A stretch of DNA of 64,000 bases, from contig VWPU01011693.1 of NCBI GenBank assembly GCA_013398955.1, positions 1 to 64,000 of the forward strand. Reading direction: 5' to 3'. The notes beneath the pieces were generated by a model. It saw only the letters and a list, made by a program, of their open reading frames with translations, did not search any database and had not been told where the DNA came from. Below are positions 12,546-25,400 of this stretch, piece by piece. This DNA comes from Callaeas wilsoni (lineage: Eukaryota > Chordata > Aves > Passeriformes > Callaeidae). Made by a program: the position numbers and the translations under genes. Position 1 is the stretch's first letter. The number at the start of each line of letters is the position of its first letter.

Positions 12546-15500
12546 ATTTCTAATTAATGCAAGCTATGGACTGGAGGAGTGGGTCTGCTCCTAGCCAGAG
12601 TGCTCCTCTCCAGGACAGGCAGACCTCCTTTTTCCTGCTGGTCTGTCAGCACAACCATTACCTGCTAACATGGAAACCGTCTGTCAGAACACACGGGTCT
12701 CCCCTGCCAGGAAGCACCAGTGTTGTCAGGTGAAAACACCTGAAATCTGTCTCTTGGGTCAATGAATTCAGCCACCTCAAATGGACATACTCAGAGTCAC
12801 CTGGTAAACTTTGCAAATGAAAGGTCTTTCAGCTGCTGTCTTTAGAAGCTTTTCAGTTTCTCATCTAAGTAATTAAACCCCTTATTTTCACAAGAAATTC
12901 AGAGGCTGAGCACAGATTCTGCTTGTGGTTACATCTGTGTCAAATCAAGGCAATTACCAGGTGCTGTATGCATGGAGCATGCTTTGTGGATTTGGAGCTG
13001 TGAATTAATCCCACAGGAAGACATATTTATTGGGAATTTCATTGGGGGAATGACATAACAAAACTGACTCTGTGTATTTGGGCTTTTTAAGTGACAGAGG
13101 TGTCCTGCCCTGCAGTATCTGTTGTTACAAACTCACTAAGCTCGTAACCAGCATCCTGAACTGAAGTCTATCCCCACAATTAAATCCTTTGGGGAAAAAA
13201 GGGAACTTTCACTAAAATCGCTGACACCTCAACCCTGGAAGAGTAACAAAAACCTCATAGCCCAAATATTAACTTAGAAAAAGCCTAATGTTTAAAGAAA
13301 ATACCAAACTAAACTAAAAAAAAAAATCCTTAAGGACAAAAATTCACTTTCATACAGCCCTGTAGGAAGGAAGAGACCTGGCCACACTAGTACAAGACCA
13401 TGCAGTGTGTTTTGAACAAGGCAGATCTCCAAGAACGAGCCTGCGTGCCAGCAGTAATAGAGGTGGTGGTGCATCCTCCTCATCGCCACCAGGTTTTGTT
13501 TTTAAAACTTAGCAGTGAATGAAACGATGGGCTGACAGTGCTCTGCAGGGCACAAAAGGAGCTCCAAAACATACGATCCACATAACAGGAAATTATTCTG
13601 ACTTGACCGTTAGCCACAGATAATGAAGCTAATGAGCTAACAAAGTGCTGCCAGCCCAGCCTTGGTCTTGAGTGGGAGACGTTGGCCTGAACCCATTCCC
13701 ACTGCAGCAATGACAAGTTAGCTGCGCATCTGTTGGCAAAAGAGCAGCTTCAAATCCTTCATTTGTCTGGTCAGGAGTTCAGTTTTGTGGAGGGTAAAAA
13801 TAGTGGTGGAAAGGAATGATTAAACAGCTTAAATAAAACAATTAATGTCGTCTTTGCAAACTGAATTTCTGCTGTAAGAAAGTGAATCTCCCAGCTGATG
13901 GTTGTTTTAGCCACACTGCCATTACTCCATGCTGCTGGCAGTTTAACACTGATACCAGTCCCCACTCCGTTGCTCCTGGCTCTCTCTGGGCCTCTAGTTT
14001 CTGACTCCAAGCAAGCTGGAAAGAACAAAAAAGGGAAACCAGAAAAGCTGCCACACCACTCAGGTGAGCTGTACTCAATCATTACATTTTTCCACCTTTC
14101 TTTTTTCTTGCAATATGTCGTGTTCACATCTAATTATGATCTGACAGTGACAATACTTGGTTTTATTTTAATATTTATGCCTGTGAATAACCCCTCTAAA
14201 ATGAAAGGCTTAGTGCTTGTATGATCAAAGCCACTGTAAACTCTGTGTTCTCTGTGGTGGCAAGTGTGTTTTATATTTGCTCCCTAAGCTGCTTTGAACA
14301 CTGTGGCCACTGCAAAAATAGTGCATAACAATGAGTTTTCAATAGCAATACTTAACAATTCTTCAGCTGGTGAGAAGGGGAAATGTCCGATTCAATCATG
14401 ATTTTGTTACGGTGCTGTTGGGTTTTTTCTTTACGAGATCGTTAAATAAGCATGAATGAGGTACAGTATCCTGGGTTTTATTGGAGGCATAAGCATCAGC
14501 GTCATTCACAAAATGTTCCCCATTATCACATGTAATTGAAAAACAAAAGAAAATAGTCTCTGTGGGAGTTTAACATACATGATTTCTTTTAAAGACCTGA
14601 TGCTGTGGGAGATAGGCAGCATTAATTCTGTACATGCTCTTTCATACTTGCATTATTCTTTTAATCCTTTCAGTAACTCAAGACCCAACGTTCCTAGTTA
14701 AATGTGCTTTTGTTTTTTTCCTCCTTTTTAATTAATGCTTACAGTTCAATGTCAGTTCGCTTTCTCTACGCTTGACTTGGATACTTAACTTTATTGCTCA
14801 TTGATTTATGTTATGGGGGACCCAGCACTGTAAATCATTGAGCTGCTCTACAGACTTCAGACAAAGATGATGATCAAATCTACATGATCAGAAACAACAT
14901 TTGGGCAAAAGCAATAAGCAGCAGCTCCTGGGCAGGGGGAGGGTGGGGGCACGTGGGAGGGAAGGCAAGGCAAGGGAACAAGTTCAGATGTTGTTGTGGA
15001 GTTATACAGAAACCTCTGCCGCACTTTCCCAGCATGCCTTCTCCTTGTCTGTTGCATGCAGCATCTTAAAAATACCAATCACTAAAAAGAAATAGAGAAG
15101 TAAATCTAACACCAGAGAAGGTGGTGAAGTACAAAGCAGGATCTTGACGGGAATTGTATCTTATTATATGGCCTGTGGTAGGAAAACATTTGGAAATTAG
15201 TCTTGAGATTTCTGTTCTGCTTCAGTATTTTCATCCCTGGGAGAGGCTGTCTCGCTGCCCTTCCTGATCATATTGACTCAAAGGAGAAATAAGTGCTGAG
15301 GTAGCAACCGGGCCCAGAGTGATGGCTGAGGCACAGGGAGGCTGCAGTGCAAGGGGTCGATGCAAATGTACAGAGAAGGTCCTTCCCATGTCCGCAGGGG
15401 GTGCTGATGGTGACATTTCTTCCACATCTCAGGACAGTGTAGTTCTTATCCCCAGCCGGAAGCTTCTCATTGCCAGCCTCATGGCATCTGGGAATGGCAC

Positions 15501-18065
15501 AGAGCAGCAAAAGGTGGGAGGAGAGTAAAGATGTTATTGCGGATCACAGATTGGGTACTGGGAAACTATTTAAACTTACCCTAATTTTGTCTACTTAGCA
15601 TTTCATCAAAATGCATCCGTGTTTTAAACAAATCTCTGAAGCCTCTCTCTCCGGTGAAGCCCATTACATTTTGTGCTGCACAACTTTGATCTCACAGAAC
15701 AGTCTCTTTATATTAAGTAATAAGGCATCATTTGGTTTGCATTTCATCCATTCTTTATCACATCTACATTCAGGTAATTGCTTCCACATGCTCTTTAGTA
15801 AAAGAAAAACTCAACTGCAGTTCAAGCGTGTTTACGTTTATGGATGGATTGAGTATGTCAAGTGTCGACGCTTTATTTTTTTTCTCCAAGGCGACCAATC
15901 CTCACAGACCATTTAAAGGGGGGGAGGAGAAAAAAAATCAGTAATTCATGTTTCAAAAATTTCCAAAATTGCTCCCAAATGAGATGTTTTTCAAAGCTCT
16001 AATTTACCATACACAAAGCTTTAACACTTGCCATGCCATTGTGTTTATGTCAGGGTAGGCCTCCCATGTGTTTCGTTATGTGTTGCTATTTAATGTGGCA
16101 AAAGCTTTAACTCTTTCTATACTACAAGATGTTAATAAGGTAACCTGTGACTATTTCTTCAAAAATGGAACAAAGCTGTATTTTGTCTTTCCTAGGAATT
16201 TGTAGTGAGTAGCTCCACTTGTCCCCTGTGCTGCTAGCAGAAAGAGAAATAGTTTGCCAACTACAGCATGAATTGTGAAGCCTGAGAGAATAGCAGTGTG
16301 AACATAGCAATGCTAAAATAAAGTGATTTTAATTCTTTTTCTTTTTTGCATGAAGGCTGTTGTTGAGAAAGAGTAGAAACAAAGTACGAGCTGTTCTGGA
16401 AGATGTAGAACAGATCTGCGTTCTGTATGCTATATAAAGATTAATCTTCATACACCGATAGTTGTTGTCAGCCAAGCTGGCTTTTTTTCCCTTTTGCTAA
16501 TGTTAATGGAAATGTACTAGCACAATTTACCAGAGACACTTATAGCTGTTAAGATGGAGTGAAATGGAAAGAAGCTGTGTGAAGACAAACACGGGAGATT
16601 TGACACCTGCTTAGGTGACAAGAAGCATGAACTGAGGGGAGAATCTCCTATTCTAGGGTCATTGCAAACTTTGCCAAATTTGGTTGTTTAGAAGCTGTAG
16701 GAGTGTCACTTGTCTTGTTTTACTGCTGTTGGGTGCATTTTGGGGGGAGTAGCATGGGAGAGTAGGTTTTTTTTCCCAAGGGAAGGAACACTTTAACTAG
16801 TCCTTTTAAGTACAAAGCAGTGAACCAGTGACAATGGCTGAGTCTTAATCCACTTGTCTGTATTTATGTAGTAAGTAGGACAGAGGGCCTGGCAACCTGA
16901 TTTGCCTGTAGATACTGCACTGTGCACTTAACAAAAGAGCTCCTACTGTACACAAATCTCTCATTTCTTCTTGGGTACCAGCTGTCCTCCCAGAAGTCCC
17001 ACACAGATCATCTGTTTATCCTGGGCACTTACTGTATTATAAGGGCACTTCATAGTCCTTAATATAGGCTTGCTACTATCCCTAGGAAATAAGACAGCAA
17101 AAAGGAGTTTCTGGGTAACTTAGGTCCTGCGAAATGCATGTTTAAAAAAGCTTAGCTAAAAGATGTAGCCTCAGAACCGGTGTTTTGCATCCTAGCACAA
17201 AGGTCCCAGCATCTGATCTGGGATCTCAGCTTTTGCCAAATTAAGGGCACAGTTGCAAGCCCAAGGATGGGATCTGAGTGAGACAGTAGGGAGAAGGGGA
17301 AGCTGCTTCCCCCAGCCGGGAAAGTGGATTCGCAGCTCCCTCAGCTGTGAACCTCCTGCTGGACTGCTCCACAAGGCAGCAGTTCCCAAGACCTGATGTC
17401 TGCAATGATAAAGACTGTGTAAACATGAGGCTGGCTCTTTTTCCACAGTGTGCCATAGATTAGGAATTCATTTTGGTTGTTTTTATCCACATGTAAAACC
17501 CAGTATGGTTAAGTGCTGCACAGACCAAAAAAATGGTGAGACCATGTGCTTGGTTCCTTTTGCCCCTGTGCGTGCATGTGCAGCCACTTGCCCATTGCTG
17601 TCACATAGTTCTGAGACTCAGGGATGTGATGAAAACAAAAACTGTCTTTATTAAATGTCATATTTTATGAACACTTTGAAAATTCAAATACAATATGTAC
17701 TGGAGACTGAATTCCTGCAAAGGCCACCATCAGATCTATTTCATATTGAAAAGAGCCAGAACACAGAGAAATGTCTCTGAGAGCATCCCACGTATCCTTG
17801 TGTGTTTGTCCTTGGGTGAAGAAGTAAAGTTTAAAAAATCATGTCTGTTGCCCTTTTACTTGCATTCCAAGTTTTGAAGCATAAATTGTCCATAGTTTGT
17901 TTTTCTTTCATCCCACAACAACTTTTCATACGGTATGCTAAAAATTTTGTCTGAGATACTTTTGGTTATTACTGGCAGAGGGCATATGTCTTGGAGTGGT
18001 CCATTCATAGTGTGACGAACTTGAAGAGTAGTGATAAATAAATGTTCTCTGACATGAAAAGTGTA
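12546..18065. other. intergenic region with candidate regulatory blocks
   Basis: There are no genes or repeats I recognise. 13790-14080 and 14390-14770 are AT-rich, have many ATTA-type motifs and no transposon features, and are the most CNE-like stretches of the left flank. The rest, including 15.2-15.5 and 16.0-18.0 kb, shows nothing that can be named. Confidence 0.45.
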
Positions 18066-18560
18066 GATTTATAGGATAATTGAGGTGTGAAAGGACATCA
18101 GGAAGTCTCTACTCCAACCTCCTGCTCAAAGCAAGGTAAGCTTTGGGATCAGACCAAGTTGCTTTGTTCAGTTAGGTCCTGAAAACCTTTCAGGATGCAG
18201 ACTCAACAGCCTCTGTGAAAAACTGTTTCACTGCTTGGCTGTCCTCAAAGGGAAAACAGTATTCCTCTCTGAACTACTCTTGTTCAATTTATGCTCATTG
18301 CCTTTCATCTTCTCACCATGCGCCACTGTAAAAGGCCTGGCTCTTTCTTCTTGATGCGTGCCTCATATTTATTGTGGCACTGCTTTTAAGGCCTCCCCAG
18401 ACCCATCTCTTCTCCAGGCTGAGCAAACCCCAGTTGCTCAGCCTCTCCACACTGTAGCCCTGACTGCCTTGGGGGCGGTTTTGGGGGTCTGGAACTGAGT
18501 AATGGAGCTAGTTGTGGTCTGAGAGGCTGAACCAAGGAGGTGGACCTGCTTGATCTGCTA
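18066..18560 (-). mobile_element. older CR1 LINE 3' fragment
   Basis: A more diverged reversed CR1 copy. Landmarks on the plus strand are GGTGTGAAAGGACATCAGGA, CTCCAACCTCCTGCTCAAAGC, CATCTCTTCTCCAGGCTGAG at about 18403, and TTGCTCAGCCTCTCCACACT. The terminal repeat is degraded, and the copy fades out near TGTGGTCTGAGAGG. More substitutions than in the 12.0 kb copy suggest an older insertion or another CR1 subfamily. Confidence 0.85.
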
Positions 18561-21364
18561 GCTGTGCTCCTGTTCACAGAGCCCCAGATGCTGCTGCCTC
18601 TCCAGACCTCTCATAGTCAGGATGTACCAGCCAGGCTATTTTGGCAGTAATGTGCTCAGCACACTCTCCACTGGGGAGCTGACAGCCCCATCGACCCTGC
18701 TGCCCACCCAAACACCAGCGGCTACATGTCGAGAGGCATGCTAGCTGGTGCTAATGAAGGGAAGGGGTTAATTTGTCCTGGCTTCTGCATAGCCCTACAC
18801 TTCCAGCTCAGTGTAGAGGAAGGAATGTGATTAAGTCGGTGTTGATACCAAGTCTGAGAACAGATGTGAGAATGAATTGGCAGAGCTGCAATTCAGATGG
18901 GACAAAAATAGCAAAAGGGAGTGGGTGGGAACTGTCACACATTTGTGTTACAGGTGCTTGGTCTAGACCCCAACATTTACAGAGATTCCTGAATTTTTCT
19001 TCTTACTAATTCATATTAATTCAGTTTCTCTTGTCAGCAGGGCCTTTTTCCCTTAATAGTAATGTCCAGCAGCTCAAGCCTGCTGTTCTCTACCCTGAAG
19101 GACAACTTGGGCAAAAAGTTCCTTTCAGCTCCAAGCAGAAAAGTTGCAAAAATTGCCAGTTTCCCTGCCTCTCACACAGGGCAACACCTCAACCAAATTG
19201 CTCCCATTTATAGACAGGGAAACTAAGGCTCACAGTGCAAATATTTTTTAAAGGAAACACATCATAAACCCCAGCCACTACAGGTTGTTCTTATTCCCTT
19301 CACAGAAGCAACTGAAAGACACTGCAGAGAGCAAAGCCCATGTTTGTGCTGGGTTTGTGCAAGCTGCGTCCCCCCTAGGATCTGTCTCTTCTCTCAGTAG
19401 TTGGCCCTTGCCTTCAATCTGTCCATGGGGTTGGTTTGTGGCTTTGTTAGGGTTTTTTTGTCTTGTAATGCCCAGGCTGTCCATTGGCAGTGTAACAGAT
19501 GCATTCGAAGCTCAGCTACAAGGACATAGCATGCTTTTCCATCAAAGCGTTTGAAGACTCATCAAAGGGTGGGACATATGATGAAGCCTTCAAAGGAGCC
19601 ACCACTCCTTGTAGCAATCTGTTGGTCTTTCCACCGCCCATTCCCTTGGTGGATTTTTCAGGATTTGCGTCACTGCTCCAGAGAGTTAACAGCACTCTTC
19701 TCACAGCTTGATGCAGAAGTAATATCAGCTGTAGCCAGCGAAAAGCAGAGTACTGCAAACACAGGTCTTGGCAGCAAAGTGAAGAGAGAACAGACTATCA
19801 ACCAAAAGCTTTCATACTGCTTTTATTTGTAACATTTTAATCTCCCCAGCAATTTTTTCCACAAAAGCCTAAGAACCAGAGTTTCACCATCATTTACTTA
19901 AAGAGGAGCTGTGGGGAAAGCACTTACAATTTATCTACCTATGTAGCTGTAACATAGCGTAGAAGCATGGTCTTCACATGTAGAAATGAAGAAAACCAAT
20001 TGCAATTCCCAAAAGGCAGATGTATTGGTTGAGAAGGCCACAAAATACTTGCAGTTGCTCGGTGGACTTGGAACCACATCCCCTTTGCACTGCATCACTG
20101 CTCAGCTCCACACTGAAAGAGGGAAGAAAGGGGACTCATGCTCTAGGGAAAAGCTCTTTATGCTCCTCAAATGTGTCTTATCAAGGGCGGAAGAAAGAAG
20201 GGAGGGAGGCATTTGTTGTGCCCGAAGAGCCTGTAATATTCTGTTTGTATCATTGACAGGCACATACCGAGGATTCCTTTGGTCCACGTTGCTGCACACA
20301 AGCTCTCGCTCAGGAGAAGTGGGCTGAAAGCTGTCCAGCCTCTACAGAAAATATTACTGTTGCAGTGCTGTCAAGGTCACTGTCAGCCTAGGTTATCTGC
20401 TGTGTAAGTACCAGCCTCGCAAATCAGGCTTAGCTAAGGGCTGTAATTCATATACTCAGCACTTTGTGGATTATGTCCTTTAGCTTTCCCTCATTGCCAT
20501 TTTGGATATTCATTTAGCTCCAGTGTGACTCCTGCGATTTTTCTTTGGAGTAATTTCCCCGTGTGACGAAGTGTTTCCCTGTATATTTCTTAATCACAAG
20601 TGTACAAACTCACTTTGTATGAGTAATTTTATGTATAATGCTTATTGTTATCTTTGAACACAGTTCATTGTTGGATAAAACAGTAGAAAAATGCAGGCCA
20701 CAGGGGCAAAAAAATCAATTGAAAAGATGGAAAAGGTACAAAACCCACAAGAAATAATAACAAGATAGCTCCCATAATTAAGGCACCCACAGGAGAGTCA
20801 GGAAAACTCATCTCCCTCATTCTGATCTAGAATTTCTGTTTTCCAGATGTCCAGCTTTTATTCATCAAACAAAGATTATGAGTTTTCCCACCTCATGGAT
20901 TTATCAACATAAACTGAATTGTTCAGTCTAAAAAGTATTTTAAGATAGTACTATCAAGAGCGGTTCAGGCACCCACTTATGCTATTACATTATTTTTCAA
21001 AATTGGGGAAATAGATAATAAGAAGAGTGGTAGAAAATAAAACAAAATTTTTTTGTCCAACAGAGCAATTATCCTGTGTAATCAAAACAGGCTTTAGATT
21101 GCGCAATACAGAAACATGTTCCCTTCAATAATGGAGTGTTAAAGTCTAAGGAACGTGTCCACATGCTCATCCCCTGTGTGCTGAGCTAGCTGGGGCAGTA
21201 ATTTTGAATCAGGTTACTTAGATCCCCAGATCCGTATTGCAAGGAAAACACTTTCTCTTCTGAGATACTATGCTGAAAACCATGTGTATCTCATTCTGCA
21301 AGATTGTCAGGCAATACATGATTTTTTAAAAATTTTGTTCCAGTTAGTGCTGTAGTCATTGTAG
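18561..21364. other. gene-poor region, no gene recognised
   Basis: Open frames of up to 113 codons occur but lack any recognisable motif. 20410-20690 is a repeat-free AT-rich block (for example GATTATGTCC, TATGAGTAATTTTATG) that could be regulatory. Nothing else is seen. Confidence 0.5.
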
Positions 21365-21420
21365 TATATAAACTTATATTCTTCTTTCTATATAAACTTA
21401 CATTCTTATATTCTTCTTTC
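21365..21420 (+). repeat. imperfect tandem duplication
   Basis: Two adjacent units of 24 and 32 bp, each beginning TATATAAACTTA and ending ATTCTTCTTTC. The second has an extra 8 bp. The pair abuts the left edge of the probable LTR at 21.44 kb. Confidence 0.9.
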
Positions 21421-21444
21421 ATAATAATTCCAGTTAATGTTAGT

Positions 21445-21995
21445 ATATTAATTCGCCGGCACGCTGGCCGGGCTGGAGATGGCAGCAGCTTGGTCCAGGC
21501 GTGTCCCACACAAAGGTAGAACACCCCAGCGCACCTCGGTGCCTCGCTTGCCAGCCTCCCAGCCCGTGCGGTGGAGGGCACGGAGCCTAGCGTGCCTGGG
21601 GCTTTTGGATAGCCCCGGCGCAGCCAGAAATGAATGAGCAGAGGTGGCCCTCGGCCGGTGATCCAAGGGTTTATTGTAGAAGCACCCTCAAATGGACCGG
21701 ATACCAAAGGGAGCAAGGCACGACAATCAGGGCTTTATAAAGGATGCAGGGAAGGGGGCGGGGTGACACCACAGGGACCCATAGGAAGAGGAGAAAGGTG
21801 GGACAGGCCAGGACACCTGCCCTTAGGGGACACAAGGGGTGTCTGTCAACTGTAGACAGCACCACCCCTCAGGAATCCTAGGAATTCAAAGGCAGAAGCC
21901 ATCTTCACAGAATGGGGTTTCACTCCTTGGTACCAGCCCACCAAACCTCTGTTTCTGGGCTCTGTGGCCCCCTGGTTGGTTCCTTCACCACAACA
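21445..21995 (-). mobile_element. probable solo LTR of an endogenous retrovirus
   Basis: On the minus strand the block starts TGTTGTGGTGAAGGAACC and has a TATA motif (CCTTTATAAAGCC, 21733-21743). An AATAAA lies about 60 nt downstream (21670-21675), and a GC-rich tail follows (21450-21660), the order U3-R-U5. The 7-mer TGTTAGT lies directly on both sides (21438-21444 and 21996-22002) and may be the target duplication. If so the 3' end lacks the usual CA; alternatively the left copy is the LTR end itself (...ACTAACA). No viral genes adjoin it. I do not recognise the family, and a non-LTR origin is not excluded. Confidence 0.6.
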
Positions 21996-22002
21996 TGTTA
22001 GT

Positions 22003-22572
22003 TTTTGTCCTACAATGCTACAGAAGTTTCTTTTATAGCCTTTACACCCCAGATGTGCAGGCACCTTCATTGCTTTAGGAAGCTGCCTTTTCTCTCCAGT
22101 TTTGTGATTCAGTGAACCATCTCGGCATAAGACTTTCTCTCTGCTTTACTTCTTCTAAACAATTTAACACATTTAAGTGGCCTTGAACATGATCACTTCT
22201 ACTGCACAGCTGGGCCTACAGCAAATCCCCAGAATCAACCAGCCTGAAACTTCTAAGCTTGAAATTTGACTCACAGTGTTGATGCCTCAGGCCCAATCTT
22301 CTGTATTACAGACAGTTTGGCTCAGGAAAAAAATAATGGGCATAGTTGTTTGCACAAAGTCTCATTTTCTTTTCATTCTGTTCTATCTGATTTGATCCTA
22401 TTTATCCTTCTGAAGAAATAGTTTTAAAAGTGCTTCAGCCTTTGCTGCTGACTGATTATCAACTTCTTTCAAGTGATTTTTCCCTTCCTTCCTCTTTTCT
22501 GTGCTCCTAAAAAAAATGTTTAAAGATCATGTTTTTAAAATATATAAAGATCATGCAGAGACATCCTAGATA
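22003..22572. other. spacer between the probable LTR and the CR1 element
   Basis: A 570-bp unassigned stretch. It includes a minus-strand TATAAAAG near 22034 and, at the right end, two AAAGATCATG copies near 22523 and 22546, just before the CR1 begins. It could be part of the LTR element if that extends further right than I placed it. Confidence 0.4.
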
Positions 22573-25400
22573 CTCCAGCCAGCGAGTTGGCTTTTTCCAG
22601 GGCGCGGCTCAAATGCCTCTACATTAACACACGGAGTATGGGGAGCAAACAAGAAGAACTAGAGGCGTGCACATACCTCCTCAGGAATGACATCATTGGC
22701 ATAACGGAGATGTGGTGGGATAGCTCCTGTGACTGGAGCTTTGGAATGGAAGGTTTCAGGATTTTTAGGAAAGACAGGCTAGGGAGATGACAAGGGAATG
22801 TAGCCTTTATGTCAATGACCAGCTGGAGAGTCTGGAACTCTGCCTGGGAAAGGATGAGGAGCCAGCCGAGAGCTCGTGGGTGAAGATTAAGGAGCGGGCA
22901 GGGACAAGGGATGTTAGAGTGGGAGTTTGCTACCAGGCCACCCAATGGGGAGCACGGTGGGGATGAAACCCTCTGTAGGCAGATGGGTGTGGCCACAAAC
23001 TCTCAATCCCTGGTCCTCATGGGGGATTTCAACCTCCTCAATGTCTGTTGAAATGACAGCATGGCAGGGCAAAAGAAATCCCAGTGGTTCCTTAGATGTG
23101 TCAAAGACAACTTCCTTACACAGGTGATTGAGGAGCCAAGAAGGAGAGGTTCCATGCTGGACCTTGTGCTCACCAACAGGGAGGAGCTGGTGGGGAATGC
23201 AGTGCTCCAAGGCACTGTAAGTGACGATGAGATGATGGAGATAAAGATCCTCAGGGCAGTGAGACAGACGCAGCAAAATCTCTGCCCTGGAAGTCAGGAG
23301 AGCAGATTTTGGCCTCTTCAAGGACCTGCTCCATAGAGTCCCATGGGATAGAGCCCTGGAAAGCAGAGGGGGGCCAAGAATGCTGGCTGAATTTCAAGGA
23401 TTGCTTCCTCCAAGCTCAGGAGCAATGGATTTCAACAAGAGGGAAATCGGGAAAAAATGCCAAGAGGCCTCCATGGATGGATAAGGAGCTACTGTACAAG
23501 CTCAGAGAGAAAAATGAAGCTTTCAGGAAGTGGAAACAAGGACAAGGCAATTTGGGATGAATACAAGGAAATTGTACAGGAAGCTACGGAAAAGGCTAGG
23601 GAAGCCAAGGCCCAGTTAGAATTGAGTCTGGCCAGAGATATCAAGGATAACAGAGTTTCTATAGATGTGTTGCAAGCAAAAGAAAACCAGCGATAATGAG
23701 AGCCTTCTCCAAAAACAGGAGACCTGGCTACCCTGGACAAAGAGAAGGCTGAGGTTCTCAATGACTTCTATGCCTCATTCTTCAACAGCAAGCATTCCAG
23801 CCACTTTCTTGGCTGCCCACGTCAAGAAAGACAGACACAGGTACTGGGAAAATAAAGACCCTGAGCCCTCTCAGGTTTGAGACCATCTAAGGAACCTGAA
23901 TATGCACAAGTCCGTGGGACTCAACAAGAATCATCTGCAGGTTCTGAGGGAGCTTGCGAAGTTTCTAAGCCACCATTTTTGAGAAATTGTGGCAGTCAGG
24001 TAAAGCCCTCAATGGCTGGAAAAAGAGAAATATAACCACCATTTTTTAAAAAGGGAAAGCAGAAGACCCAGAGAACTACAGATCAGTCAGTCTTACCTCT
24101 GCGCCAGGCAAGATCATGCAGCAGATTCTCTTGGAAAATATGCCAAGGCACATAGAAAACAGGTGATTGGTAACAGCCACCATGGCTTTATAAAGGGGAA
24201 ATTGTGCCTGAAAAACTGGGTGACCTTCTGTGATGGGACTACAGTGGACAGGGGCAGAGCAATTGACATTTTCTACTAGGACTTATGCAAAATGTTTAAC
24301 GCTGTCCCACACAACATCCTCATCTCCAAATTGGAGAGATGTGGATTTGATGGGTGGACCACTCAGTGCGTAAAAAACTGGCTGGATGGCCACACACAGA
24401 GAATTGTGGTCAACGGTTCATTGTCCAGCAATGAGTGGTGTCTCTCAGAGGTCAGTGCTGGGGCTGATGCTGTTCAACACCTTTGTTGGTGACATGGAAA
24501 TGGAATAGAGCATGAACTCTGAGAAAGTTTCCTGACAACACCAAGCAGTGTGGTGTGTTAGACATGCTGGAGGGAACGGATGCCATCCAGAGGGACATGG
24601 ACAGGCTTGAGAGGTGGGCCCGTGCAAACCTCATGAAGTTCAGCAAAACAAAGTACAAGGCCCTGCACCTGGACTGTGGCAATCCCAGACACACACACAG
24701 GTTGGGCAGAGAAGTGATTGAGAGCAGCCCTGTGGAGAAAGACTTGGGGGTGAAATTTAATGAAAAACTCAACATGAGCCAGCAGTATGTGCTCACAACC
24801 CAGAAATCCAGTGGAATCCTGGGCTGCATCAAAAGGAAAGTGGCCAACAGGGTGAGGGAGGGGATTCTGCTCCTCTGCTCTGCTCTGATGAGACCCCACC
24901 TGGAGTGCTGCATTCAGCTATGGGGTCCCAACATAAAAAGGACATGGAACTGATGGAGCAAGTCCAGAGGAGGGCCACAAAGTTGATAAGAGGACTGGAG
25001 CTCCTCCCCTACGAAGACAGGCTAAGAAATTAGTGTATTCAGCCTGGAGAAAAGAGAAGGTTTTGTGGACACCTCATAGCAACCTTCCAGTATCTGAAGG
25101 GAAGCCAAAGAGGGACCCTTTATGAGGAACTGTATTGACAGGACAAGGACTAATGGGTACAAACTGAAAGAGGGGAAATTTAGGTTAGAGATTAGGAAGA
25201 AATATTTTACTGTGAGGGTGCTGAGACCCTGGAACAGATTGCCCAGGGAGATTGTGGATGCCCCATCCCTGGCAGTGTTCAAAGCCAGGCTGCATAAGGC
25301 CTTGAGCAGCCTGGTACAGTGGGAAGTGTCCCTGCCCATGGCAGGGGAACTGGGATTAGATAATCTTTAAGGTCCATTCCAACCTCTTAGCATTCTATGA
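22573..25400 (+). mobile_element. CR1 LINE, nearly complete ORF2 and 3' end, inactive
   Basis: About 2.8 kb of a CR1 non-LTR retrotransposon. Order: endonuclease start (LKCLYINTRSMGSKQEELEA, 22611 onward); the later endonuclease and linker pieces, which appear in different frames at 23061-23336, 23309-23560 and 23457-23696; a reverse transcriptase segment with FNAVPHNILISKLERCGFDG (24292-24492); a C-terminal part with RLERWARANLMKFSKTKYKA (24555-24953); and the terminal region 25122-25400 ending ATTCTATGA. ORF1 and the 5' UTR are missing, the usual 5' truncation. Frameshifts, stops and deletions break ORF2 into at least six pieces, and the FADD catalytic box reads FPDN (24528-24539). Divergence looks moderate, so this is the youngest CR1 in the window. 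Confidence 0.93.
24292..24953 (+). pseudogene. CR1 reverse transcriptase remnant
   Basis: Two in-frame stretches, 24292-24492 and 24555-24953, cover the palm and thumb part of the CR1 reverse transcriptase. The first includes SKLERCGFDGW and WLDGHTQRIVVNG. The stretch between them carries a stop (ATGGAATAG near 24508) and the altered metal-binding box FPDN in place of FADD. The enzyme cannot be active. The antisense open frame of 153 codons over the same bases (24452-24913) is only a shadow. Confidence 0.88.

Noticed and set aside
24452..24913. 153-codon minus-strand frame
   Set aside because: It is antisense to the CR1 reverse transcriptase, a shadow of that element.
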